A stretch of DNA of 64,000 nucleotides from an uncultured Opitutales bacterium (GTDB lineage Bacteria > Verrucomicrobiota > Verrucomicrobiia > Opitutales > Intestinicryptomonadaceae): NCBI GenBank assembly GCA_900547395.1, contig URGP01000009.1, positions 42,140 through 106,139 of the forward strand. The letters are read 5' to 3'. Made by a program: the position numbers and the translations under genes. Below the pieces are notes generated by a model. It ran no database searches. It was not told the origin of the DNA and saw only the letters and a program-made list of their open reading frames with translations. Positions 1-9,137 of the stretch are shown here, in pieces (position 1 is the first letter of the stretch; the number at the start of each line of letters is the position of its first letter).

Positions 1-939
1 TTCTTCGCAATGGGGCTTGCATTCGCGGGCGTATTTGAGCTTGGCGCAAGCTTGTCTTCCCTGGGAAACCTCACAAGCCAAAAAGACGGCAAGGGCGCGG
101 CGTTCTTTTCGGGCGTCCTCGCAGTCTTGGTGGCAAGCCCCTGCACTGCCCCTTTCATGGGTTCAGCCCTCGGAGTCGCCCTCGCCTCCAATGCCTCGAT
201 GGCGGCAACTTTTTCGATTTTCATGTCGATAGGATTGGGCATGGCGTTCCCGTATGTTTTGCTATCCGCGGTTCCCCGGCTTGCAAGGCGCATTCCGAAA
301 CCGGGCGCATGGATGGAAACTTTCAAACAATTTTTGGCTTTCCCGCTATTTGCAACGGCGATATGGCTTGTCTGGGTGTTTTTGAAAGAAAGAAACGCCG
401 ACGCTTTGATGCAGATGCTCTTTTCAGCCCTCATTCTTGCGTTTGCACTTTGGATTTTCGGAAAGTATTCTCCGCCTGTAAATTCGCGGAAAAAAAGAAT
501 GTTTGCATTTGCAAGCCTCGCCATTTTGGGAGCCGTTTCAGTCGCTCTGGCGGTCAAAAGCGCGACTTTCAAGCTTCCCGAAACTTTGGCTGCGCAAAAC
601 CACTCGATAGAAAGCCAAATAGAAGAGCTGCGCAAATCGGGAAAAATCGTCTATGCAGATTTCACGGCTTCGTGGTGCATTACCTGCATTGCGAACAAGA
701 AAGCGGTTTTGCACACAAAGAAAATAGAAGATTTTTTCAAGGAAAACAACGTCGCTCTTCTTACTTTTGACTGGACAAACAAAAACGCGCAAATCGGGGA
801 GTTTTTAAAAAAATTCGGACGCTCCGGAGTGCCGTTTAACATTGTTTATTCGGCAGACTTAAAAAAAGAGCCAGTCATTCTTCCCGAAATTTTAACGCCG
901 AATGCGGTGATTGATGCGATTGACAAAGCAAAGAATTAG
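1..939 (+). CDS. dsbD: Thiol:disulfide interchange protein DsbD-like, 3' part
   Basis: The reading frame is open from the first base, so the gene begins before the window and 312 residues are visible. Several hydrophobic helices come first, including a membrane-embedded SPCTAP motif typical of the DsbD/CcdA electron-carrying core. A charged linker follows, then a C-terminal thioredoxin-like domain with the redox motif WCITC (cysteine codons at 676 and 685). By family knowledge such proteins pass electrons from cytoplasmic thioredoxin across the inner membrane to periplasmic thiol proteins. The missing N-terminal part would hold the alpha domain and the first helices. The next gene starts about 20 bases downstream on the same strand. 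A ScsB-like relative is possible; the general class is secure. Confidence 0.88.
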   Translation, partial: FFAMGLAFAGVFELGASLSSLGNLTSQKDGKGAAFFSGVLAVLVASPCTAPFMGSALGVALASNASMAATFSIFMSIGLGMAFPYVLLSAVPRLARRIPKPGAWMETFKQFLAFPLFATAIWLVWVFLKERNADALMQMLFSALILAFALWIFGKYSPPVNSRKKRMFAFASLAILGAVSVALAVKSATFKLPETLAAQNHSIESQIEELRKSGKIVYADFTASWCITCIANKKAVLHTKKIEDFFKENNVALLTFDWTNKNAQIGEFLKKFGRSGVPFNIVYSADLKKEPVILPEILTPNAVIDAIDKAKN

Positions 940-960
940 TGTAAAGTGCGCAGTATATTT

Positions 961-2217
961 ATGGAAATCGAAAAATTGCACTTTTTGACACCGATTTCGG
1001 CAAAAAAAATAGCCGAAGAGTTTTCAACACCATGCTATGTTTATAGCGAAAAAGCCCTTATGGAACAAGCGCGCAAAGTGCTTGCCTTCCCAAACGCCTT
1101 CGGGCTTACCCCCCGATACGCGATGAAGGCTTCGTCAAACGCAAACATCTTGAAGCTCTTCAACAAGCTCGGAGTGCATTTCGACGCATCAAGTTCGTAT
1201 GAAGTCCGCAGAGCGATAAAGGCGGGCATTGAGCCAAGCCATATTTCGCTTTCAAGCCAGCAAATGCCAAGCGACATCGCTGATTTGGTTTCGCTCGGAA
1301 TAAAATTCAACGCATGCTCCCTGCACCAGCTCGAAGAGTTCGGCAAAAACATACCAAACGGAGAACTCGGCGTAAGGATAAATCCCGGGCTTGGCTCAGG
1401 GGGGACAAACCGCACAAATGTTGGCGGGCCCGCTTCGTCGTTCGGGATTTGGCACGAATACATACCGCAAATTTTCGAAACTGCAAAAAAGTATGGGCTA
1501 AAAATCATAAGGATACACACGCACATAGGCTCAGGCTCAGACCCTCTCGTCTGGCAAAAAGTCGCAAAAATGAGCCTAGACACCGTGCGGAAGTTCCCCG
1601 ACGTTAAAATCCTCAACATGGGCGGCGGCTTCAAGGTCGGCAGAATGTCTTACGAAAAAAGCACCGACTTGCAAGTTGTAGGCGCGCCCGTCGCGGAGCT
1701 TGTTAAGGAATTTTTCAAGGAAACGGGCAGAAAACTGCATTTTGAAATAGAGCCCGGAACATTCCTGCTTGCAAACTGCGCCTGTTTGCTTGCGACAATC
1801 CAAGATATTTGTGATACGGGCGAAAACGGATATTCTTTCCTAAAACTCGATTCGGGAATGACGGAAATTCTGCGCCCCTCTCTTTACGGCGCGCAACACC
1901 CGATTATAACGATACCCCAAAACCCGACAGGCAAAACAAAGGAATACATTGTTTCGGGACACTGCTGCGAAAGCGGAGACATCTTAACCCCCGCAAACGC
2001 CGCCCCCGAAGCCCTCGCGCCGCGCATTCTCGAAGAAGCAAAAATAGGCGATTTGTGCGTCATTGAGGGAGCGGGCGCATACTGCTCTTCCATGCCCGCC
2101 AAGAATTACAATTCCTACCCCGAAGCTCCCGAAGTGATGCTAAAAGAGGACGGCTCGGTAAAACTCATTCGCCGTCGCCAAACGCTCGAACAAATAATTC
2201 AAAACGAAGTTCAATGA
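961..2217 (+). CDS. lysA: Diaminopimelate decarboxylase (PLP-dependent, LysA type)
   Basis: This is a 418-residue fold-type III PLP decarboxylase. The PLP-binding lysine lies in YAMKASSN (about K56), followed by the HIGSGSDP motif, the glycine-rich NMGGGF phosphate-binding loop, the EPGTF motif, and near the C-terminus the SGHCCESGD and GAGAYCSSMPAKNY motifs that form the active site across the dimer. It should convert meso-diaminopimelate to lysine, the last step of lysine synthesis. I chose the ATG at 961; an in-frame GTG at 946 would add five residues, and neither has a clear Shine-Dalgarno sequence. Its stop overlaps the next gene by four bases, so the two are translationally coupled. A related ornithine/arginine-type decarboxylase is less likely. 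Confidence 0.85.
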   Translation: MEIEKLHFLTPISAKKIAEEFSTPCYVYSEKALMEQARKVLAFPNAFGLTPRYAMKASSNANILKLFNKLGVHFDASSSYEVRRAIKAGIEPSHISLSSQQMPSDIADLVSLGIKFNACSLHQLEEFGKNIPNGELGVRINPGLGSGGTNRTNVGGPASSFGIWHEYIPQIFETAKKYGLKIIRIHTHIGSGSDPLVWQKVAKMSLDTVRKFPDVKILNMGGGFKVGRMSYEKSTDLQVVGAPVAELVKEFFKETGRKLHFEIEPGTFLLANCACLLATIQDICDTGENGYSFLKLDSGMTEILRPSLYGAQHPIITIPQNPTGKTKEYIVSGHCCESGDILTPANAAPEALAPRILEEAKIGDLCVIEGAGAYCSSMPAKNYNSYPEAPEVMLKEDGSVKLIRRRQTLEQIIQNEVQ

Positions 2218-2612
2218 TATCTTCCGAAACAAAAATCAGGGTGCGCTTTGCGGAAACCGACGCCATGCGCGTTGCCTACCACGGCAACTACTTTGCGTGG
2301 TTTGAAGCCGCAAGAATTGAGATGCTCGATTCCATCGGTCTGCCTTACCGCGACTTGGACGCGCAAGGCTGCCACCTGCCCGTTTTGGAAGTGTGGGTAA
2401 AATACATCCGCTCCGCGCGTTTCGACGATGTTTTGACGATAAGAGCCTCCATAAAAGAGCGTCCGAGCGTCAAAATAAAAGTCGAATACGAAGTACTTTG
2501 CAACGGACAAAAGTTGTGCGAGGGATATTCGATGCACGCATTTGTAAATTCGCAGGGTTGCCCCATAAAGCCCCCATCGGATTTCATAAACAAAATGCGC
2601 CAATATTTTTAA
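2214..2612 (+). CDS. Acyl-CoA thioesterase, YbgC/4-hydroxybenzoyl-CoA family
   Basis: The 132-residue protein is the usual length for a single hotdog-fold thioesterase. The N-terminal signature ETDAMRVAYHGNYFAWFE matches the YbgC family, with the putative catalytic aspartate at about residue 16. These enzymes hydrolyse acyl-CoA thioesters; in proteobacteria YbgC sits with tol-pal and may act in phospholipid metabolism, but no tol-pal gene is visible here. The start overlaps the end of the lysA-like gene by four bases (ATGA), which suggests coupling, and the next gene follows after four bases. The substrate cannot be told from sequence. Confidence 0.85.
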   Translation: MISSETKIRVRFAETDAMRVAYHGNYFAWFEAARIEMLDSIGLPYRDLDAQGCHLPVLEVWVKYIRSARFDDVLTIRASIKERPSVKIKVEYEVLCNGQKLCEGYSMHAFVNSQGCPIKPPSDFINKMRQYF

Positions 2613-2616
2613 TTTC

Positions 2617-4227
2617 ATGAAAAAGTTTTCCGCCATATTTTTTTATGTCGTTCTTGCGGCGGCAATGCTATTTTGCATTCCCGCCGCGCTTAATATGCGC
2701 GCAAAAAACGCCGAAAACAGAGCAGTCCACGCCGACGAGGGCGAGCAGACTTTCACGTTCGCAAAACTCCATCAAAATAACGACTACAAGTACAACCCCG
2801 AAGGACCGCACGGACCCGTGCTTTATTATTGGGCTGACATCATGCTCCCGAAAGAAAAAGCGCAAACTTTCGAGGTTCAGGACCTGCGCAAAACGCTTTA
2901 TCCCGTTTTCCTTTTTACGCTGGCTTCCGTTTTCGCTTTCGGGCTTTTTTGCGGAAGAGAAAAAAATTCAAAAGGCAAGCGGTTGCAGATGTTTTCCACT
3001 GCGGCATTCTCGGCGGTGCTTATAATGTTTTCGTCGCTTTCGCTAATATATTCCACCTACTTCGTACAAGAGACGTTTTTTGCCCTCTTTTCGCTGTGGC
3101 TTGCAGGCTCTTTTTATTGGTTTTTAAAAAGCCGCTCCGCGATTTCTGCTATAGCTCTTGGCATAAGCATGGGGCTTTTGCAGTCAGCAAAGGAAACTTC
3201 AATCATAGTTTTGGCAAGCGCGTTTGCGGGATTTGCTCTCCTTTTGATTTCGCAAAACAAGGAGGAAAATTCAAAATTTATCGCCGATATAAAAAAAACG
3301 GGCTTTCCCAAATGCCTGTCGCTCGTTTTTTTGGTTTTTATTTGCGCGTTTGCAATCTATGCGCCGTTTTACTCGTCTTTTGGCGGCAACTGGCAGGGAA
3401 TATCAGACGGAGTAAAAAGCTACGCCCACTTCTTCCACAAGTCGGGGGCGGTTGCACACACAAAGGATTATTTCTATTACATAAAGCTGATGTCGGGGCA
3501 GACTTGCGAGGGTGTGCTCTTTGGCGAAACGGCAATATTCATACTTTCGATTTTGGGTACGATTATCGCATTTTTGAAAAACAATCCGTTTGTAAAATAC
3601 CTTGCGGGATTTTCATGGGCGAATATTTTGATTTTAAGCTTTATCGGCTACAAGACGCCGTGGCTTCTGCTCTCGCCGATTGTTTCCGCTTCGATTGTCG
3701 CGGGATACGCAGTTTCGGTTCTTCTCTTTTTCAAGACGCCGAAAATTCCAATCTACGCAAATGCCGCAGTTAAAATTTTGATTGCCGCCATAATTGCCTG
3801 CCTTTTCAATCTGCAATACAAAGAAGCGCAAAACGCGGCGTTGAAATATGCAAGCGCGCCCCGCAATCCGTTTTTGTACGTCCATACCGTAAAAAATTCC
3901 GAACGCCTTGTAAGGCGCGTTAAGGAATGCTCAAAAGCGGCAAAATCGCTCGAAGAGGAATTCAAGGTTTTGGTTCTTACAATGAACTCGCCCTGGCCCT
4001 TGCCATGGCAGTTAATAAGGGTTGACGGAGTGAAGTTTTCCCAAAACGAAGAAGACGCCAAAAATGCGGATAAATACTCCATGGTGATATTCGACGACGA
4101 TTTTGAATACGCTTTCAAAAACAAATTTCCCGAAAGCGAATGGGTTGAGGAATATTTCGGGCTTCGCGAAAATCTGCTTCTTCACGTCTATTCAAAACGT
4201 AAAATTTTCGACAAGTCAATCGAGTAA
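2617..4227 (+). CDS. Agl23/TIGR03663-like multi-spanning membrane protein
   Basis: This 536-residue protein has an N-terminal membrane helix, then an extracytoplasmic loop with the motif HADEGEQ and, about 25 residues on, YNPEGPHGPVLYYW. Around ten hydrophobic segments follow and a soluble tail of about 120 residues ends it. The acidic DE pair in the first loop and the HGP motif are typical of GT-C/GT39-like proteins, and the combination matches the TIGR03663 family, called flippase activity-associated protein Agl23 in archaea. It probably handles a lipid-linked sugar, but neither donor nor acceptor is known. It sits within a tight operon between a thioesterase and an AsmA-like protein. Confidence 0.72.
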   Translation: MKKFSAIFFYVVLAAAMLFCIPAALNMRAKNAENRAVHADEGEQTFTFAKLHQNNDYKYNPEGPHGPVLYYWADIMLPKEKAQTFEVQDLRKTLYPVFLFTLASVFAFGLFCGREKNSKGKRLQMFSTAAFSAVLIMFSSLSLIYSTYFVQETFFALFSLWLAGSFYWFLKSRSAISAIALGISMGLLQSAKETSIIVLASAFAGFALLLISQNKEENSKFIADIKKTGFPKCLSLVFLVFICAFAIYAPFYSSFGGNWQGISDGVKSYAHFFHKSGAVAHTKDYFYYIKLMSGQTCEGVLFGETAIFILSILGTIIAFLKNNPFVKYLAGFSWANILILSFIGYKTPWLLLSPIVSASIVAGYAVSVLLFFKTPKIPIYANAAVKILIAAIIACLFNLQYKEAQNAALKYASAPRNPFLYVHTVKNSERLVRRVKECSKAAKSLEEEFKVLVLTMNSPWPLPWQLIRVDGVKFSQNEEDAKNADKYSMVIFDDDFEYAFKNKFPESEWVEEYFGLRENLLLHVYSKRKIFDKSIE

Positions 4228-4232
4228 AATTT

Positions 4233-7200
4233 ATGTGGCGCAAAATCACAACAGCCATTTTTGCGGCGGGCATTTTAATAGCGGCGTTTTGCTTTGCATT
4301 TTTTGCCTTTCAAAAATCATTGGTTCTTTCCGCACTGAAATCGGCAAATGAAAGCAACGATGTCGAAAAAGTTGAAATATCTTTTTTCAAAACCGAAATC
4401 GAGGGATTAAAACTCGCACTGCCTAACGGATTTGATTTGAAAATAAACAAGATTTCGGCAAGCCATGACTTTATTTTAAAGTGCCTGCTTTTAAAAAATT
4501 TGGCGATTGAAAATCTGAAAATCGAAGGGGCAAACTTAACACAACAAGCTTTACAAGTGGAGATGGCATACCTCCCATCTGCCGCCGCAAGCGCAGAAGT
4601 TCAGCCTGCCTCTGCCCCATCTCAAAACCATCAAACATCAAAACAATCTGCGCCAATAAAAGAAGAGAAAGATAAAGTTTCAAAGCCAAGTTTCCTTTCA
4701 AACTTCGACATAAAAATAAAAAACCTTGAAGGAGATTTTAAGCTTAATTTAAATAACGGCGCAAAAATATCCGCAACTCTAAACTCCGAAAATTGCGCCC
4801 GAAACCTCGTCTTGCACGACCTGTTTAAACTCGCAAGCCTTGATTTACAGATGCCCATTGCGGCAACGCAGGGCGAAAGGCAAATAAACGCAAAATTGCG
4901 CATTCTCGCGCAAGGCTCGAAAAATAAATCAAACATTGCCCTTGCATTTTCAATCAGCGGAAAGGAAATTTTAAAATCGCAAATAAAAGCTTCCGATTTT
5001 TACGGAAAATTTGAAACGCAAACGCAAATATCCTTTGATTCGGACGACCTGAAAGCATTCTTTGACGATCTGCCACAATTTTCGGCAAAACTGCACGCAA
5101 CCTCGAATTTCGATTCAAGCTTTAACAGCGCGGACTGCAAGGCGTCTTTCAGGGCGGACGCCCGAAACCTGCAAGAAATGTCGGTATATCTCGACGAAGT
5201 GAAAACCGCGTCGCTTGCGGGAGAGATTGAAATAAAGAAAGAGCATTCCTCTTTGGATGTCGGAAAATTAAACTTCGGGCTAAACATAAACGAAAGCAAC
5301 GTCTGTTCCGTAAAAAGCGCGAAACGTTTTCTTTTGGATACGTCAAATCTTGAAAAAATCCCCGACGGCGAACTTTTCAGGTTTTGCCTCAACAAATTCG
5401 ATTTAAGCCATCTTAACGCCTTTATAAAACAAAACGGTTTTGAAGCGTTTTCAGCCCCGATATCCGCGGAAATTTTAATCTCGAAAAATTCCGAAAACAT
5501 AGAGGCAAAAAGCGAAAAACTAATCGGCATAAGGAATTTAACGCTGAAAAGAAACGGTGCGCCGCTCTTTAACGAAGCCTCGTTTAACCTGTTTTTATCG
5601 GCAATTACCGACTTCGGGAAATCGAAAATTTCGGCGCAGCTTACGCCCGCAAAAAGCCCGTCAAACTTCTCGTCCACAATCGAAACGTCTTTTGCAAAAG
5701 ATTTTGAACGGGCGGATTTCGCATTTGAAGCCACGGGCAACCCGTCCTCCCTTTTTCCCCGAATAAAGGAATGCGGTGTTGAAAAAATCGAAGCTTCCGC
5801 CGCCGCGGCGATAAGCGGAAATTTGGCGCGCCTAAAAAAACTTTCAGTAAGCCTGCGCGGGAAAAACGGCGCGGACGTTTTGGAGGCAAACATAAAAAAC
5901 GAAATCTGTTTAAATCTTTCAAGCGGCAAAGTTTCGTCAAAAGACGCGCAAATAAGCATGTCTTCGGCAGACTTGCCCCCTGAAATTTTAAAGGCGCTCT
6001 GCCCCGATGCCGACGCCGAAAAGATTTCCATGCTCGCGAACGTGAAAATTTTAAGCGCAGAAGACATTGAAGCAGATATTTCAGCCGAAGCGAAGAATTT
6101 AAGCGCAAAAAGCGAAAGCGGAGAAATCCTAAAAAACATAACCTTGCAAGCAAAATCAAACATTGCACTAAAAGGCGGCATTCTCGCTTTTGACATTCCG
6201 CAATTTAGAGCTTTGGAAAACGCAACCGGAATTTTGACAGGGAGCGCGAACGCCAAATTCGACGTAAACCGACCGTCGTTAATAAGCTTAAACGCGGACT
6301 TTTCGGCAAGCGTTCCAAAGCTTTTACAGCAGCCTATTCTAAAAAAGTTCGACAATGCCTCCAACGGAATGCTGGAAGTCAAACTAAATGCCCGAAGCGC
6401 AGATGAATTAAATGCCGACATAACTCTCTCAAACCTGTCTGTGCGCGGCTCTCCCGATTTAATCGAAAAAGCGGAGCTTAAAAGCGTTTTGAAGTTCGGC
6501 AAAAATTGCTTGAAAAATCTAAGCTCCAATCTAAGGATTGCCACGACAAAAGGTGAATCGCTTGCAAGCGCAAACACGTCATTTGGAGAAAAATTCACCA
6601 TGGACGCCTGCGCGCAAAAAATAATCCTCGAAGACTTGCAAACTCTTGCCGGCGCGTTTCAAAACAAACTGCAAGCGCAAAACGAAAAGGGCAAAACAAA
6701 ATTGATGCGCCCGCGCGATGTTGAAAACGCAAAAGAGCTTCCTTCCGCGAAAGAAATCCGCTCAAAAATAAAGCATAATCTTCTTCCGCACGAAACCGAT
6801 TTTTCAGACGGCGAAAAATTATCCGAAACTCCCTCCTTCCCTATTGAAAAAGTGGAAGTCAGCATAAAGGAGCTTCCGCAGGAAAGCGTTGAAGAATTGC
6901 GGGCGGCTTGGGATTTCGGAAAGGACGCGGAAATAAAAATATCGGCGCAAAAAATTTTAAGCGGCGGAAAACCTCTGTTTGAAAACCTGAAAGCTGAAAT
7001 TTCCGCAGACAAAACCTCGCTTAAAGTCGGCAACGCAACTGCCCTGTTTTACGGCGCACAAAGCAGCCTGTCATGCAGTGTTTTCTTTGCGCAAAACGGC
7101 GTTTATGAATTAAAAGACTCAAATATTAAAATCGAAAATTTGGAAATTCAAAAGCTCTTAAAAAGAAACGGCGAAGGTTTTTCTTTCATCGAGGGGGCGT

Positions 7201-7787
7201 TTGACATCGAGGCGGATTTTTTTGCAATCTCAAAAGATTTGGGCAATCTGCCGCGCATAATGCAATTTAACGCAAGCGCGAAAACAAAAGGCGGAACAAT
7301 GCATCTCTTGGACAGGACTTCCGAAATTTGGGAAGCGGCAAGCATAGGCGCGGGGCTTTTAAAGATAGGCGGCACAATCTTCGGCGGAAAAGTCCGCGAA
7401 ATCGGAGACATGACAGACCTGATGGAGCTTCTCGCATCCATCGAATTTTCAGAAACCGAACTTAACATAAAAAGGGGCACGGACTTGAACATCGAGCTTC
7501 TCCCCGCAAAAGTAAAGGCGCAAAACGCATTGATTTCAATGCGCGGCTCCCTAAGCTACATGGAAAGGGAAAGCTTTGACAACATGCCGATTTTCATGCC
7601 AATCAAGCTTGACGCGACAGGCGGCGCGCTCGCGCTCGCGCTTCAAAAATTGGGATTTGAAAAGACGCCTGAAAACATCATATCGGGGCCCGAATTTCAA
7701 ATTTCAGGCACTTTATCAAAAACAAAAAATAATTTGAGGGAAATACTTTCAAAATCAGCGCGCTCCATTTTCAAGATTAAAAACTAA
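4233..7787 (+). CDS. Large AsmA-like envelope protein
   Basis: This is a 1184-residue protein with an N-terminal signal-anchor helix (roughly residues 5-25), a Pro/Ser/Gln-rich low-complexity linker near residues 118-150, and long stretches of alternating polar/hydrophobic strands rich in Ala, Ser, Asn and Lys. The C-terminal part (after about residue 970) resembles the AsmA-like C-terminal region, with GGTM- and GSLSYM-type strands. AsmA-family proteins are anchored in the inner membrane and form long grooved beta structures in the periplasm, implicated in lipid traffic to the outer membrane. The gene starts six bases after the Agl23-like gene. There is no clear Shine-Dalgarno sequence. The family call rests on architecture more than on a strict motif. 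Confidence 0.68.
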   Translation: MWRKITTAIFAAGILIAAFCFAFFAFQKSLVLSALKSANESNDVEKVEISFFKTEIEGLKLALPNGFDLKINKISASHDFILKCLLLKNLAIENLKIEGANLTQQALQVEMAYLPSAAASAEVQPASAPSQNHQTSKQSAPIKEEKDKVSKPSFLSNFDIKIKNLEGDFKLNLNNGAKISATLNSENCARNLVLHDLFKLASLDLQMPIAATQGERQINAKLRILAQGSKNKSNIALAFSISGKEILKSQIKASDFYGKFETQTQISFDSDDLKAFFDDLPQFSAKLHATSNFDSSFNSADCKASFRADARNLQEMSVYLDEVKTASLAGEIEIKKEHSSLDVGKLNFGLNINESNVCSVKSAKRFLLDTSNLEKIPDGELFRFCLNKFDLSHLNAFIKQNGFEAFSAPISAEILISKNSENIEAKSEKLIGIRNLTLKRNGAPLFNEASFNLFLSAITDFGKSKISAQLTPAKSPSNFSSTIETSFAKDFERADFAFEATGNPSSLFPRIKECGVEKIEASAAAAISGNLARLKKLSVSLRGKNGADVLEANIKNEICLNLSSGKVSSKDAQISMSSADLPPEILKALCPDADAEKISMLANVKILSAEDIEADISAEAKNLSAKSESGEILKNITLQAKSNIALKGGILAFDIPQFRALENATGILTGSANAKFDVNRPSLISLNADFSASVPKLLQQPILKKFDNASNGMLEVKLNARSADELNADITLSNLSVRGSPDLIEKAELKSVLKFGKNCLKNLSSNLRIATTKGESLASANTSFGEKFTMDACAQKIILEDLQTLAGAFQNKLQAQNEKGKTKLMRPRDVENAKELPSAKEIRSKIKHNLLPHETDFSDGEKLSETPSFPIEKVEVSIKELPQESVEELRAAWDFGKDAEIKISAQKILSGGKPLFENLKAEISADKTSLKVGNATALFYGAQSSLSCSVFFAQNGVYELKDSNIKIENLEIQKLLKRNGEGFSFIEGAFDIEADFFAISKDLGNLPRIMQFNASAKTKGGTMHLLDRTSEIWEAASIGAGLLKIGGTIFGGKVREIGDMTDLMELLASIEFSETELNIKRGTDLNIELLPAKVKAQNALISMRGSLSYMERESFDNMPIFMPIKLDATGGALALALQKLGFEKTPENIISGPEFQISGTLSKTKNNLREILSKSARSIFKIKN

Positions 7788-7846
7788 AAACAAATTTGAT
7801 TTTTTCGCGCAACGGCGCAAAATCAAAACAACATTGGATTTTCAAA

Positions 7847-8620
7847 ATGAAGAAAAAAACCGTCAAAAACATTCTCGAAAAAAAAGGTACTGAAAAAATC
7901 GCCGTCATAACCGCGTATGACGCCATATTTGCGCGGCTTGCAGACAAGGCGGGCATAGACGCGATTTTAATAGGAGACTCGCTCGGCAACACTTTCATGG
8001 GCTTTGATTCCACCGTGCCCGTCACGATGGACGACATGCTCCACCACGTCAAAATGGTGGCGCGCGCAAAGCCGAATGCGCTGATAATCGCAGACGTTCC
8101 GTTTGCCGTTGCCCACAAGTGTTTTGACAGCCTCTTGGAAGACTGCGCAAATTTTTTGAGGGCGGGAGCCGACTGCGTAAAAATAGAAGGCGGCGCATTG
8201 CTTGCTGAAAAAATCAAAAAATTGGTAGATGCCGGCATTCCCGTCATGGGGCACATAGGGCTTATGCCGCAGCAAATATTAAAGCTCGGCTCTTACAAAA
8301 CTTTCGGCAAAACGCAAGAAGAGCGCGAAATGCTGATTGAAGACGCAAAAAAACTCGAAGAAGCGGGAGCATTTTCATTTGTTATCGAAAAGACAGACCC
8401 CGAAACTGCAAGGGAAATAACAAACGCGGTGTCAATTCCAACCATCGGCATAGGAGCGGGAAACGGCTGCGACGGGCAGGTTTTGGTTTCGACCGACGTT
8501 TTGGGGCTTGGCGAGTGGATTCCGCCGTTTGCAAAAAAATACGCCGACCTTTCAGCCATCGTCTCCAAGGCTTTTGAAGAATACGCATCCGACGTAAAAA
8601 GCGGAAAATTCCCAAGCTGA
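7847..8620 (+). CDS. panB: 3-methyl-2-oxobutanoate hydroxymethyltransferase
   Basis: This 257-residue protein carries the standard PanB signatures: IGDSLGNTFMGFDSTVPVT with the metal-binding Asp, VKIEGG, and PVMGHIGLMPQ. It transfers a hydroxymethyl group from methylene-tetrahydrofolate to 2-oxoisovalerate to give ketopantoate, the first step of pantothenate and CoA synthesis. The start is set at the ATG at 7847, where homology begins with MKKKTVKNIL; an upstream in-frame TTG at 7796 would add 17 unconvincing residues. It lies in the same strand run as its neighbours, with the SET gene four bases after its stop. No panC or panD is in view. Confidence 0.94.
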   Translation: MKKKTVKNILEKKGTEKIAVITAYDAIFARLADKAGIDAILIGDSLGNTFMGFDSTVPVTMDDMLHHVKMVARAKPNALIIADVPFAVAHKCFDSLLEDCANFLRAGADCVKIEGGALLAEKIKKLVDAGIPVMGHIGLMPQQILKLGSYKTFGKTQEEREMLIEDAKKLEEAGAFSFVIEKTDPETAREITNAVSIPTIGIGAGNGCDGQVLVSTDVLGLGEWIPPFAKKYADLSAIVSKAFEEYASDVKSGKFPS

Positions 8621-8624
8621 AACC

Positions 8625-9131
8625 ATGGACGAAAAGAAATACGTTGTAAAAAAATCCGACATTCACGGCAACGGCGTCTTTGCCGCTAAAAAGATAAAAA
8701 AAGGCGAGCAAATTTTAAAGTATTTGGGCGAGAAAATCACAAAAGAAGAATCGAACAGACGCGGGCTCGAACAGGAAGAGCGCGCAAAAACTTCGGGAGA
8801 AGGCTCCGTTTACATCTTCGAACTTGACGACGAATTCGACATCGACGGCAACTTTGAATATAACGATGCCCGCTTCATAAACCACGCCTGCCAAACTAAT
8901 TGCGAAGCCGAAAATATTGATGGGGAAATAGTCTTTACCGCCACAAAAGACATAGCAGAAGGCGAGGAAATTTTATACAACTACGGCTACGCTCTCGAAC
9001 ACTTTATGCGCCACCCCTGCAAGTGCGGAAAACCGGGTTGCGTTGGCTACATTGTCGCGGTCGAAGACAGGGTTAAGCTAAAAAAAATACTTGCGAGAAT
9101 GAAGAAAAAGAAATTCGCCTCGCACAAATAG
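8625..9131 (+). CDS. SET-domain lysine methyltransferase-like protein
   Basis: The 168-residue protein is almost entirely a SET domain. It shows the SAM-binding start HGNGVFAAKKIKKGE, the core RFINHACQTNCE (the NH-containing pseudoknot motif), the EEILYNYGY motif with the catalytic tyrosine, and a post-SET cysteine cluster CKCGKPGC that would bind zinc with a core cysteine. SET proteins methylate lysines using SAM; chlamydial members act on histone-like proteins, but the target here is unknown. It closes the lysA-panB run, four bases after panB, and ends six bases before a convergent transporter gene. A lysine-rich tail (KMKKKKFASHK) could aid binding to nucleic acid or an acidic partner. Confidence 0.85.
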   Translation: MDEKKYVVKKSDIHGNGVFAAKKIKKGEQILKYLGEKITKEESNRRGLEQEERAKTSGEGSVYIFELDDEFDIDGNFEYNDARFINHACQTNCEAENIDGEIVFTATKDIAEGEEILYNYGYALEHFMRHPCKCGKPGCVGYIVAVEDRVKLKKILARMKKKKFASHK

Positions 9132-9137
9132 CGCAAG

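Noticed and set aside
2949..3773. A 274-codon plus-strand frame within the Agl23-like gene
   Set aside because: It is an out-of-phase reading of a well-supported gene, with a composition unlike a real protein.
5000..6601. A 533-codon open frame on the minus strand across the AsmA-like gene
   Set aside because: It lies antisense to a well-supported gene, is Ser/Phe-rich as expected from the complement of Lys/Glu/Ala codons, and shows no motif.
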